Translations under genes and position numbers: made by a program
Shown here: one piece after another, positions 42,002 through 51,915 of the stretch
Numbering within the stretch: the stretch's first letter is position 1
Layout of the letters: every line of letters starts with the position of its first letter
Assembly (NCBI RefSeq): GCF_000372725.1
Contig: NW_005199274.1
Span: 720,626 to 784,625, forward strand
Origin: Emiliania huxleyi CCMP1516
Taxonomy: Eukaryota > Haptophyta > Isochrysidales > Noelaerhabdaceae
Direction: 5' to 3'
Length of the DNA: 64,000 nucleotides
The notes under the pieces: model-generated
What the model was told of the DNA's origin: nothing
The model's database searches: none
The model's input: only the letters and a program-made list of their open reading frames with translations

Positions 42002-42939
42002 GATGTGTTTCTGTGGCTGCGTTGCAGCGCGCTTCTCGACAACTCTCGACTTCCCCCTTGATGACGATACAGAAAGAAGAAAAACTCGTCGGGCCACCGT
42101 CACCAGCAGGAAACCTGTCCCCCTGATCGTTCTTTGTAAATCCTGCTCGTGCAGGTGGGGACCCTGTCCTCGTCCCATCCCTCGTTTGGCGTGTGTGTTT
42201 TCTTTCTTTCTTTTTTAGGAAACCCCGCTCCCTGGAGATGACTGCTCTATTTATTTATTTATAGGAAACCCCGCTACGGTCGGGGCAAGACGGCGCTCGA
42301 TGCGTTGCCGCGCGAGCTGGAGCCCGATCCAGCTATCTGAAATGGCTCGCGTTAGGTCGCCAAAAAAGAAATCCGAGGGTGGCGGCGGCGAGGGCGAGGT
42401 GGAGGGCGGCGGCGGCGAGGGCGGCGGAGGGGCGGGTGGCGGAGGGGCGGGTGGCGGAGGGGCAGGATGGGCTTCCAGTATCGGACCTTCAAGACATGCG
42501 CTTTTGGCCGGTGGCCTCCTCGGACAGCTGGCGCTTGCTTGAGCACTTGAGCACTGGATAGGGTCGATTCCGCATGCTACGGGACCCCTCCATCGTCTCG
42601 CCCACCCTCACTGGTGTGTTCATCGGGGGGGGTCATAACAAACCGAGGTCGAGCTACAAGAGGAACTTGTTCAGCAGGATCCGGGATAGTCTGGCGACTC
42701 TGGCGGGATGTTGTCTTCAGCTGATTAATTTCTCCTCTGACGCTCTTGTGTCACGCGGTGTGTCGTGTGCACAGTGTGAAGAGAGATCAGTGTCCCACAC
42801 CCAGTGACACGGGGGTGGAGAAGTTTGCTTTACCTTACCGCTTACGCCTTACCTTACCTTACCTAACTCGCAGTCACGGCTCGCGCATGTGCAGAACATC
42901 ACGTGTGCAATGCCGCGCGCCGCGCACCTCCTTTTGCTC
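42002..42939. other. Intergenic between two reverse-strand genes
   Basis: Holds the inverted copy of the 18655-18735 repeat (about 42119-42190), a duplicated aggaaaccccgct (about 42218 and 42263), a GGC-rich low-complexity ORF (about 42300-42470) and an E-type tail (taccttaccgcttacgcctt, about 42831). No gene. Confidence 0.4.
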
Positions 42940-43010
42940 GCTCGTCCTTCGGCCGTCGCCAGGCGGGGAAGAGGTTTCCCGCGTGGAGGCGACGGCGTCA
43001 TGCTCGAGCA
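42940..43010 (-). promoter_or_regulatory. SECIS-like hairpin in the 3' UTR
   Basis: On the reverse strand: ATGAC (43001-42997), then GCCGTCGCC, then a second short stem GCGGG...CCCGC with AAA between, then GGCGACGGC (42960-42952) and CGAA. The nine-base stem is perfect. ATGA on the 5' side facing GA on the 3' side matches the SECIS core. The distance from ATGA to the AAA (about 20 nt) is longer than the usual 10-13, so this is a candidate, not a confirmed SECIS. It begins about 40 nt after the stop codon of the selenoprotein candidate. Confidence 0.6.
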
Positions 43011-43044
43011 AAGGAGGGAGATCGGCACGCGGCCAGAGGACTGC

Positions 43045-43917
43045 TCAGGCTGCCCCGGCTGCCGCCAGCACCTCCTCGATATTGGGCGTGGCGCCCGGCA
43101 CCTCGTCGCTGTGCGCGAAGAGCACCTCGTCGCCGTCGATCGCGTACGTGCCGCCCAGCACCTTGACGCCCTCGGGGAACTCGCCAAACTTCATGCCCTT
43201 GGGCACGGGCGAGAGCGAGCCCACATTCTTGAGGTAGGTCATCCATTTGCCCATCCCCATGGCCTTGGGCGGCTTGAAGTCCGGCGGCTTCTCGAGCTGC
43301 TTTTCCCCTAGCTTGAGGTTGAAGCCGGCCGCCCTGTAGCCGGCAAAGTCGGGCGAGTCGTCGATCAGAGCCTTTGCGCCCGTGAGCTCCGGGTTGACCT
43401 CGAGGAACTGCTTGAGCTGGTCGGGACGGCCGACAGAGATGAAGAGCGGACCCGCGACGCCGGCGGCGGCGAGACGCGGCGTCTCGCGCTGCCAGTTGAG
43501 CGCGTAGTCCCAGCACAGCGGTCACCCGAGGTGGCGGAGGAAGATCACCACCGCCTTGCCCTCGTCGCCAATCGCGCTGCACACAGGCTCGCGGTTGCCG
43601 TCGGCGTTCGCGAGCACCATACTGCGTAGCGTGCGGCCCGTCACGCGGACGTCATTCATCACCACGCCCTGCGGCTCTGCGCAGCCGCAGTCCGCGCCGG
43701 CTGACGTCGGCTCCAACGAGACGTCCACTCCGCTGGACGTCTCTGCCAGACACAACCGATGCAGCGAGCGCAGAGCGCCGGCTTGGGCAGCGACAGACGT
43801 CACGGCTTGGGCAGCGACAGACGTCACGTGCGATCCCACGTGGAAGCCGGACACGGCGTGGGCAGCAGCGAGGAGCATCGAATTCGGTATCGATGGGGAA
43901 AAGTAGGGAACCTCCAT
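43045..43917 (-). CDS. PRXL2/peroxiredoxin-like protein, candidate selenoprotein
   Basis: Single exon. From the ATG at 43917 the frame runs to a TGA at 43524-43522 and then stays open in the same frame for a further 157 codons to the real stop at 43045. Around the TGA it reads KAVVIFLRHLG-(TGA)-PLCWDYALNWQ, the thioredoxin-fold CxxC position of the PRXL2/AhpC-TSA-like family (consensus FLRxxGCxxC). Residue 132 would be selenocysteine in a U-x-x-C motif. Downstream are GPLFISVGRPDQLKQFLE, ALIDDSPDFAGYRAAGFN, KFGEFPEGVKVLGGTYAIDG and an Ala-rich end. Total 290 residues including Sec. The role is probably thiol redox or peroxide handling. An exact 24 bp tandem duplication (VTSVAAQA twice) lies near the N-terminus. 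Alternative readings: a TGC-to-TGA sequencing error or a pseudogene. Confidence 0.8.
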
Positions 43918-44199
43918 GTTTTTCTTTTTTGTCCGTGGATGGACGAGAGAGCAGTTTGTAGAGATGCAGAGCGCTCGCGTAGGCACTGGTACTCGAGGGT
44001 AGGTGCTCGTAGCGTAGGAGGGAGATGCCTCAGTGGTACGGGCCGCGGGGCCCGTATGTGCCGGTCCGGCTGGACCGAGAGGTGGGTAGCAGGAGTTAGG
44101 TACATTAGAACAGGAGTTCGGAAGAGGAAAAGGGCTCCCTAACTCAAGCTACCTTACCTTAAGTTCGGTACCCCCCCCCCCCCCCGGTTTTTTTTCTCT

Positions 44200-45655
44200 C
44201 TTTCTCCGCGCCGACCTCGACGTCTCGACCGCGCCCGGAGAGTGTTTCGACGAGCTGCGAGAGGCGCACACGCAGCTCGTCAGCAACCACGACCTTACCG
44301 ACAAGTGCCAGCGGGATTGGCGGAAGTGGGTCGAGTGCCGGGAGGTGGTGAGCCCGGGCAATGCGACCAACGAGGCGAAGGCGGAGCCGAGGTTCCGCTT
44401 CTTCCCGCAGGGGCTGACGCCGGCTGCGGAGCTGCTTCCCCTCGCCCAGTTCTCGTCCACCAACGAGTACCTGCACCAGGCGCAGCGACGGTACACCTCT
44501 GGCGTGCACCACTCTAACTCTCGCCCTTGCCGAAGAGCTTACCAAAGAGGGCAGGCGCTTCGCAGCGGCGGCCGCAAGGCGCCCTCCAAACGCAAGAAGG
44601 TCGGAGGGCGCAAGAACCACAAATGCTGGCGAGAGGCGATCCGCTTCGTCGCCGTCAGCCAACCAGGGGCCGGCGCCTTCCTCAACGCCATCCCCATGCG
44701 TGATGATATGAAGATGGAGTCCTGGGCGATGCGCGTCACCGTTCAGCGCCGCCTCGGGCTCCCCCTCGATGTCGCCTGCCAGGCGGCGGAGGCAGGCAAG
44801 AGGGCACCCAACGGCCAGCTGCACGACATCCTCGGCGACGCCGCGATGGTTAACCCTCGGTCGAAGCATGCTACAAGATACAAATTCCTACTCAAGCGAC
44901 TGGTCAAGACCCTCCGCTCGGCGTGGGGCATGATCATCGAGATGGAGCCGACTGCACACCTCAGTTACAGTAATCCCAAACAATCTGACGTGGGCTGGCG
45001 GCGGCAAACATCGGCAAGGGGCACAGGCGCCTTGTTGCCGATTTGAAGCTCACGAGCTCGCTTGCGAGCAAGGGCAAGGACGCGGCCGGCGACGGAGAGC
45101 TCGGCTGGAAGGGGGCGTATGTTCGCTTCGGCAACACGGAGCCCGGGCTGCTCAATCTGGTCAAAGGGCGCGGCAAGTACTCGCCGTCGAGAGCGACGGC
45201 AGCGGCGGGTGGCGGAGGAGGAGGAGGAGGAGGAGGAGGCGGAGGCGGGGGAGGTAGGGGAGGGAGAGGACGCGGATGCCCCCAAGAGGCCGCTCATGCA
45301 GCTGGATGGCGATTACCGCTTTGCGCGGGAGCAGGATTGCGATCTGCGCTTGTTCGACTTCGAGAGCTTCGGAGGCTTTGGAAAGGAGGTCCGCAGCTCC
45401 CTGAGGGAGGCGGCGAACCAGCTGAGCAACAAACTTTCACATGCTCAGCACACCTGGACGAGGTCACAAGGACAACCAAGAATTGGCACGGCCTGCAAAT
45501 GCAGCGTTTGTCAGTCGTCCTCCACACCGCTGTGGCGTGGCAGACGGTGAACGAGCTAGCGTGCGGGGAGAGCGGCATTGTGCATGGTGCGGAGTGCATT
45601 GGCCATTGCCGTTCTTAACGGAGTCGCTTAGGCGGCTCCGGTGGTGAGCCGGTGT
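44200..45655 (+). pseudogene. Retroelement remnant (region downstream of RT)
   Basis: A frame running from about 44200 to 45046 encodes CFDELREAHTQLVSNHDLTD, SQPGAGAFLNAIPMRDDMKM, MRVTVQRRLGLPLDVACQAA, NGQLHDILGDAAMVNPRSKH, then DVGWRRQTS. After a one-base shift it continues LVADLKLTSSLASKGKDA. The order AFLNAIP, RLGLPL, G-x-H-D, a paired-basic RHxxY/F segment and a late vaDlklts motif resembles the part of non-LTR-type retroelement polyproteins that follows the reverse transcriptase. A second shift (2 bp, about 45450) breaks the end (QLSNKLSHAQ, then LDEVTRTTKNWHGLQMQ). The 3' tail at 45590-45655 is shared with 28672-28745. RT itself is absent; a poly-C/poly-T run precedes it. Confidence 0.6.
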
Positions 45656-45848
45656 GCGTGCCAGTCCGCGCCAGTCCGCGCCCTTGTCTTGCCAGCGTGC
45701 TGTTTAACACTTTACTCGAGTAGATGTGTCGGACCATACTCGAGAGAGAGAGACCCTCTCTCTTTTCTCCCAGTAAGCTAAAAGTACGTACTCGAGTAGA
45801 TGTGTTGTACAACTTAGGGGCCAGGGGGTAGACCGTCGGCCGACGGCA

Positions 45849-46543
45849 ATGAGGTCGCTCCGCCGCTGCCGCGCGGTTATCTTCGACCTCGACGACACGC
45901 TTGTCCCGACCTCGAAGATCGACCGCGCCGCCATCCTGCACGCGGCGGCGCTCGCGAGCGGCGACGAGCTGCCGGCGGTCGTGGCCGCCCGCTTTTCCGA
46001 GTTGCTCAAGGCAGAGCCGTTCCCGCCGGAGCCTTCTGGGCTGGACGTGCCTGCCTGGCGCACCGGCCTCTGGGAGCGCGCCTTGAGTGGCAGCAGCAGC
46101 GACGGGCGCGCCGGCGCCTCGCCGGCGGCAAGGCAGGCGTACGAGGCCTGGTCGTCTGAGCGGCTGAGCAGCTTTCGCTTTGCGGACGACGTGGACGCGA
46201 TGGTGCGACGACTTCAGTCCGCCGGCTACAAGACGGGCGTGCTGACCAACGGCCACGCAGACGTGCAGCGGGCAAAGACGGCTGCTTGCGGTGCGGGCAG
46301 CCTCTTTGGAGAGGAGCGGGTCATCATCGCCGGCGCCGGAGACGCGTCCACGGCCACGGTCGCACGCGCTCGCCCTCTGATGGGCGGGTGTGGTCCGTTA
46401 GGCGAGCACGCAGAGCAGAAGCCGCACGCCTCGATCTTCCGCGTCGCGTGTGCCGCGCTCGGGGAGCCCGACGGGAGCGCCACCCCTGTAGTCGGCACCT
46501 CTCCCGGCCCTCACCCGCGCACCCGTCCCAGCCCTCACCCTCG

Positions 46544-46586
<43 letters not shown>

Positions 46587-46845
46587 GCTCATCCCTGCCG
46601 GCGCCAACCCTAGGAGCGCCACCCTCATGGTGGGAGACTCGTACGCCGCCGATGTGGCCGGCGGCATCAACGCCAGCTTGCTTGCCACAGTCTGGGTGCG
46701 GCCGCCTCTGGAGCCGCCGGAGACCGGCGCGCAGGGGTCGCTGATGCACGGCCACCTCTCCGCCGTGCCGGCCGGCCAGCCGAGCCCGACTTTCACGGTG
46801 GAGAGCGTGCTGGAGGTGGAGGCTTGCCTGGAGAAGATTGGCTGA
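45849..46845 (+). CDS. HAD-superfamily phosphatase, 3 exons
   Basis: Exons 45849-46332, 46402-46474 and 46614-46845 join to 262 residues. Motif I is VIFDLDDTLV (nucleophile Asp13, Asp15), with a helical cap of about residues 20-110 (C1 cap). Motif II is GVLTNG, motif III the Lys in EQKPHASIF, and motif IV MVGDSYAADVAGG. This is the layout of N-acylneuraminate-9-phosphatase/HDHD4-like and related HAD enzymes, which hydrolyse small phosphate esters; the substrate cannot be told. Intron 1 is GC-AG. Intron 2 needs a GA donor: GACGG/GAGCGCCACCC at the donor and CCTAG/GAGCGCCACCC at the acceptor share 12 bp. It contains a (ccctca)n run. Confidence 0.85.
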
Positions 46846-48395
46846 TCTCTGTGCCGCCGTGCCGACGTTCGTGCGTGTCCGGCATGGTCCATGAATTATA
46901 AGTCTATTTTTACACGGCTCTACTTTATTCGCTGACAACCAACTCCCGCACACACACAATCGCACTCTGGCCATCGAATGACTCCGAATGACTCACTATG
47001 TGTGCTAAGACAGAATCTCCGAGACATCCAAAACGCGGGCCGTGCCGCGTTTGTGGTGTCTTCTCTCAAGCACTAGCATCGGTCGCCGCACTCGAGTGGG
47101 CGGGTCACATCTATGTGGGCCCAGTGTGCGCACTCGGCGCATATGCTACCAGGTCACAGTATGGGTTCGGGACGTATTCACAGCAGTGTCGGGTCACGTG
47201 GGGGTAGGGGAGTACCAGTGACGTGACGTGACGTGATGACGCGTAATGCAGGCGGGCTGGATTTCTTCTTCGGGTGGGTGAAAAAAAAACTCGCGGCGGG
47301 GGCAATCCCGAGAGTCAATCCGATTGCAATCCAGTGGAATTGCAATTTGCAAATCGCAATCCAAATTTAATCAGTCAGGTCTCAGCTCGGGAGCAATCAA
47401 TGATTTGCAGTCCGATTGCATGCAATCCCATACTCCGAACTCAGATTTCTTCTTTAAGTTGCAGACCAGGAATGCTAGTGCTATCCTGCCCTATGGGAGG
47501 CAGAGGGAGGGGGGGGGGGGGCAGAGGTAAGGTGTGTTCCCGGGCATTCACACTATATTCCTGAGATAATTGGGCGACTATATCCATAAGGGATTTCATC
47601 CCTTTTTGGTTTGGAGATTCGTGTTCCGTTTCGGTTTTGGGTAAAACGTATATTGCACTCTTCGCTCCGATGCGGCCCCTGCCTGGCCTCTTGCTCCTAT
47701 TCGGGAGCTATGGCGGGACCGCTTCGAGTATGGCTTCTCCTCTTCTCCACCGGCCAGAACGGCCTCGCATCGCCGAGGCCGACACCACCATCGACACGAC
47801 AGCGTCGGACATCATGGCACCGCCAACTTGTGCGCTGCCAAACCTTGCACCCTATATGGCAGTCACCACTTACGTGCCCGGCATGTTCGAGCACAACCCT
47901 ATGCGGGCTGAAGGGTCTGAACAATGCACTCGGCCGGCCTCTTCGAGCCCGTTCGAGCCCACCATTCGTTTCGACAATCCAGTTTCTGAGTTCTTATCGC
48001 TATTTGCACATTTCGAACCAGAACAAAGATCAAAGTGAGGACATGTACATGTTGTTGTTGTGTGCCTCCACCCACACTACCTCCCAGGTGATGGAGCACG
48101 CGCTACAGTCGGCTCCTGAGGCGGCGTTGGGTCGTGTCGCCTCCCCTCCCCGGGGGGTCGGGCCGGCTTGCGCGAGGGAGTTTTCCGTGGCGGCTGAAAT
48201 TCTATTTTTGCTTGGCCGGCCTCGTCCTTCCTTCCTCGGCTCGATCGAGTCCGTCGTGCGTCGAGACGGACCAACCATCCATCCTGATGACGGGGTCTGG
48301 GTACGGCTTTGTAGGTCTATGGCCTCCCGTAGTCCCGCGGTCGGCGGCGCTCTCTTGCGATACTAATAATTAAATTAAAGAAATCAATAATTCTA
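46846..48395. other. Intergenic with an AT-rich patch
   Basis: Possible small ORF 47649-48038 without motifs. From about 47300 to 47470 the DNA is clearly AT-richer and contains repeated attgcaat / aatccgattgca words. Poly-G at about 47509-47521. Confidence 0.35.
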
Positions 48396-49500
48396 ATGCA
48401 ACGCAAGAAGTTCCACGTGTCATCGTTCAAAGGAGGTCACAGGTCAGCAGGGCGAGCCAAAGCCGAGCCGTCTGCAACCGCAACAGTAGTCTCACTGGGC
48501 ATGGCTGTGGCGTGGCTGATTGCTGCCGTCGCCCTGCCGGTGCCGTCCGGCCTGCTCGCCGTCAACACGACCCGCTTCCGTATTCTGCAGGTCAGCGACA
48601 CTCACTGCCTCGGGGACGCCACCGACGCCGCCACACACAGCTTCATCCGCGAGGCTGTCAAAGGGGAGCAGCCCGACTTGGTGGTATTCAGCGGCGATCA
48701 GCTGGATGCCAATGCGGTCCAGCTCCGGCGGGCCATGCTTGCAACCCTTCGGGCGGCGGGGAGGCCCTTCCTGGCCCTCAGTGGCAACCACGACAATAGG
48801 GGTGAGGTGGAGGCCTCATCCAGGCTGGCGGGAGCGCTCGGCGTCCAGGTGGAGGGCGGCCGTTTCCTCGACCTCACCGACAGGCAAGGTAAGCGCCTCT
48901 TCCGGCTCTGGGCCTTTGACTGGCTCGAGGAGCGGGACTGGGAGGGCCGCGCCAGGCAGCGGTGCGCTCGTCCAGCCACGCGGCTCCTCGCCCAACACAA
49001 GCTCACCTGCCGGTCCATATGACACGCGCCTCCTCGCCCAACACAAGCTCACCTGCCGGTCCCTCCGTGACAGAGAGCGCTTCCACGACCTCTCCGTCCG
49101 AGACCCCGTCAAGGCGCTCGCCTTTGTGCACATGCCGACGCCCGAGTTCGCGGAGGAGGGCCGCCCGACGAGGCCGGTTGGCAACGCGCTGGAGCCAGTG
49201 TCGTCGACGTGGGCGGACGACGGATGGACCGAGGCCCTTGGCGCACAGGGCGTGCTCGGCATCTTTGCGGGCCACGACCACACCAACGACTATTGCGTGG
49301 AGTCGCACGCGCTGCCGGCCCTCTGCTACGCGGGCTATGCCGGGGTCGGGGCATATGGAGCTCCCGTGGAGCGGAGGTTGCGCGTCATCGAGCTGCAGGG
49401 CCTCGGGAAGCCACGGCCGGCCATCTGGACCTGGAAGCGAGTGGAGCCGAGTGAGGAGGGGCAGGAGGGGAGGACCATCGATGTGCAGAGGCTGGTGTGA
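48396..49500 (+). CDS. Calcineurin-like metallophosphoesterase, frame interrupted
   Basis: First part (48396-49022) has a hydrophobic N-terminus (MAVAWLIAAVALPVPSGLL, possible signal peptide if translation starts at 48501). It carries the metallophosphoesterase blocks ILQVSDTHCLGDAT (D-x-H), LVVFSGDQLD (GD) and LALSGNHDNRG (GNHD). The second part, in another frame, holds KALAFVHMPTPEF (H), GIFAGHDHTNDYCVE (GH-x-H) and a beta-rich end. The frames change across a 46 bp tandem duplication (copies at about 48985 and 49031, both tcctcgcccaacacaagctc). Removing one copy restores one frame of about 350 residues. It resembles purple-acid-phosphatase-like secreted or vacuolar enzymes. Whether the duplication is spliced out is unknown. 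Confidence 0.72.
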
Positions 49501-50739
49501 GTGAGCCATGGAGTGAGCTTCAACCCCTGTGTAAATAAATAAATAAAAACGGACACCTCTCTACTGTGAGATGGGTAAAAAGGAACAGGCCCCCGCCCTT
49601 GCGATCTTTGTGCAGGGTTCTTTGTGGGTGTGGTCGGCGACTAGCCGGGGTCGTCCTCCCGGTGGGGGACTAGCACTAGCCGTCTTCCACATGGTCCCTC
49701 GGGTCCCTGCTGCTCCTAATCTCTTCGTACAACCCCTGTGTACACAGCGAGGGAGCCTGTCTTATTTGGACAGGCCCTGGGGGCAGCGGGTTCTTACAAA
49801 TCGGACTAGACAGGAATGACTGCGGAGCGGCCTGCTCCTCACTCCAACGTAGCCGTCGCGTCGCGGGCGAGGGGCGCCGCCGGCGCTTTTAGGTTTTAGC
49901 TCTCAGGCTTTTTGGAACCCGAGGAGCGAGGTTTGGCCCAGCCCCCCAGGTACCGATTTTGTCGAATTTATTTCAAAATCTGCAGGCGCAGTCCGCAGAG
50001 CGCCTGCAAAAATTTGGAAGGAATTTGCGGTCGCGGGTCGGTCCTGATTTGCATCAAGATCTTTCAAATTTGCGGTGTGGAGTTGGGGGGTTGGTAGGGT
50101 TAGGGTTAAGGTTCGGGTTCGGGTTCGGGTTAGGATTAGGAGATTAGGATTAGAGTTAGGGTTAGTCTTGTTGTGTCTGTATATGCCAGCGTTGCAGGGT
50201 TCTGCGCTGGGATCTGGCCCCAGCACCGACGAGTAAGACTCAGCCCCGCACGCTGCCTGACCCCACCAATCGCCGCCTCAGGGCGCCAGCCACCTCTTAC
50301 ACGTGGCCGGCGCTCTCTCGCGGCAAAAGGGTCGAGCGAGCGGGCAGAGTCGCGATGTCTAAGCAGCTGGCGGCGATGACCAGCAAGGTGAACAAGTCGG
50401 ACACCACCCTCCACCCGGCGCTTTGTGCTCCACAAGGGAGTCCTTCTGAGCGGCGCGCCACTGGCGCGCGCCGCGGTCGACCACAACTGTAAAGTGAGAT
50501 ACAGTACACATGTTGTATGTTCATGGTTGAAGAGTTCAACCCACCGGCAATACCAATAGCGAATAGGAATAGCGCGTGTTCCACACGGCGTGTCTGGTGA
50601 GTGGTGTCTCCGAGGAAGGGAGTCAGTACAGAGCGAGAGGTCTGACTCAAAGGGAGAGTGTAGATCTAGATCTGTCCTCACGATTTTGGGGCCCAACATT
50701 TTTCTTTCTTTGATCTCAATATCTCCACGCGCAAAACGA
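49501..50739. other. Intergenic
   Basis: Contains a small hairpin (tgcaggcgc...gcgcctgca, about 49981-50010) and a telomere-like tract (separate entry). No gene recognised. Confidence 0.35.
50094..50165. repeat. Interstitial telomere-like tract
   Basis: Degenerate ggttag / ggttcg / ggatta units: tagggttagggttaaggttc, then gggttcgggttcgggtta, gattaggattagagttag. It resembles diverged TTAGGG-type telomere repeat inside the chromosome. Confidence 0.6.
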
Positions 50740-51001
50740 AAAGGTAGCTGAGGCGGCGGCGCTGCCAGAGGCGACGCACGCGGTGGTAGACACCGTCGGC
50801 ATGAAGGAGGACTTTGCGCGCACCTGGCGGGAGCACGTCGTCGCGCCCGGCTCGCTGCTCGAGGAGGCGATGCTCGAGGCGGTCGGGCTGCACCGGATGC
50901 GGACGACGCCGCCGCAGGGCATGAAGGGCGCGTGGAAGAGGCTCGCGCCCGGGATCCCGAATCCATGGATCATGCGTGGGAATCCGAGGGCGGGAGCCTA
51001 G
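50740..51001 (+). CDS. Possible 3' exon of an unknown gene
   Basis: A frame of about 85 codons ending at 51001 with good protein composition (VGMKEDFARTWREHVVAPGS, LLEEAMLEAVGLHRMRTTPP, KGAWKRLAPGIPNPWIMRG). An acceptor-like aaaag/gtagctgag precedes it. No upstream exon could be matched and the family is not recognised. Confidence 0.3.
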
Positions 51002-51915
51002 AATTGTGTGTTGTACCATCAGTCCTTCGGATCACGGATCCTTTCTCTTTCTTCGGATCCGTGCTGCGAGGCGCCGAGGCCTCTTCCACGACAAGACTCA
51101 AGAGAAAAAAATCGCACTTGCGAGCACTTTTGTCTTTCTTGTCCGGAGGCGGCGCTAGACGCCGATCGTCTGACCACCGTTTGGCCGCTTGAAGGAAAGA
51201 AAACGCACAACCCAAGGGAGGGATGGGAGAACGGCACGCCGCCACCACACAGGGATTTTAAGGAGAGGAGTGTGGTGCGCTAGCCGTCGCCCACCCTGGG
51301 GAGTCTGCCTCTTCGTATCTCTTTTCGCAGTCTCTCGCCGCTTCTCGCTGCAACCTTCATGCCACCTCGCGGCCGTCCCACTCTCGTCGGTCTCTCCCTT
51401 GTCACTTCCTCCTCTGTCGCGTCGTTCTCTTCTGCCTCGTCCTGCGACGCCGCCGCCTGCCGGTCCCTTGTTCTCGCGGCTTCTTTCGCCTTGCGCAACT
51501 CCGTCCTCCTCGCGGCGTATCCTGGCCCCTCGAGTCTATCAAGCTCTTGCGCGCCGTCGGCTCGGGGGATTTTTTCTCTTCTTGATCACGCCAGGTCTAG
51601 CGAGACGCAGGTGGGAGCGGAGAGAGCATCCCCCAGCGAACCACTCTGCCGTTACGCGTGGCATCCCAACACCCACCAATCGCCTCGGGTTAATGTCTAG
51701 AGCGCGCGCGCAGCACCGCGCAGCACCGCGCAGCCAGTTCGCCGCGCTGCACTCCACCCGCGGCGCGGCGCAGAGAGCGTGATCTCGTTGCACCCTTGCA
51801 TCCAGCGAAAGAGCTGAGCCCATTGTGCACTTCTCTACACCGTGCCCCGCCTCTGGTGCTGAACAACTCTCGCCGCCTCGCGCAGGACCCGGCCGGGCGC
51901 CGAGGCAGCAGCCAG

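Noticed and set aside
42300-42542. Gly/Glu-rich ORF starting MARVRSPKKKSEGG as a small nuclear protein
   Set aside because: Pure GGC/GAGG low-complexity translation with no conserved part; the reverse strand is equally open.
47611-48366. 251-codon forward ORF between the HAD and metallophosphoesterase genes
   Set aside because: No motifs, overlapping ORFs of similar size in other frames, and AT/GC shifts across it; not defensible as a gene.
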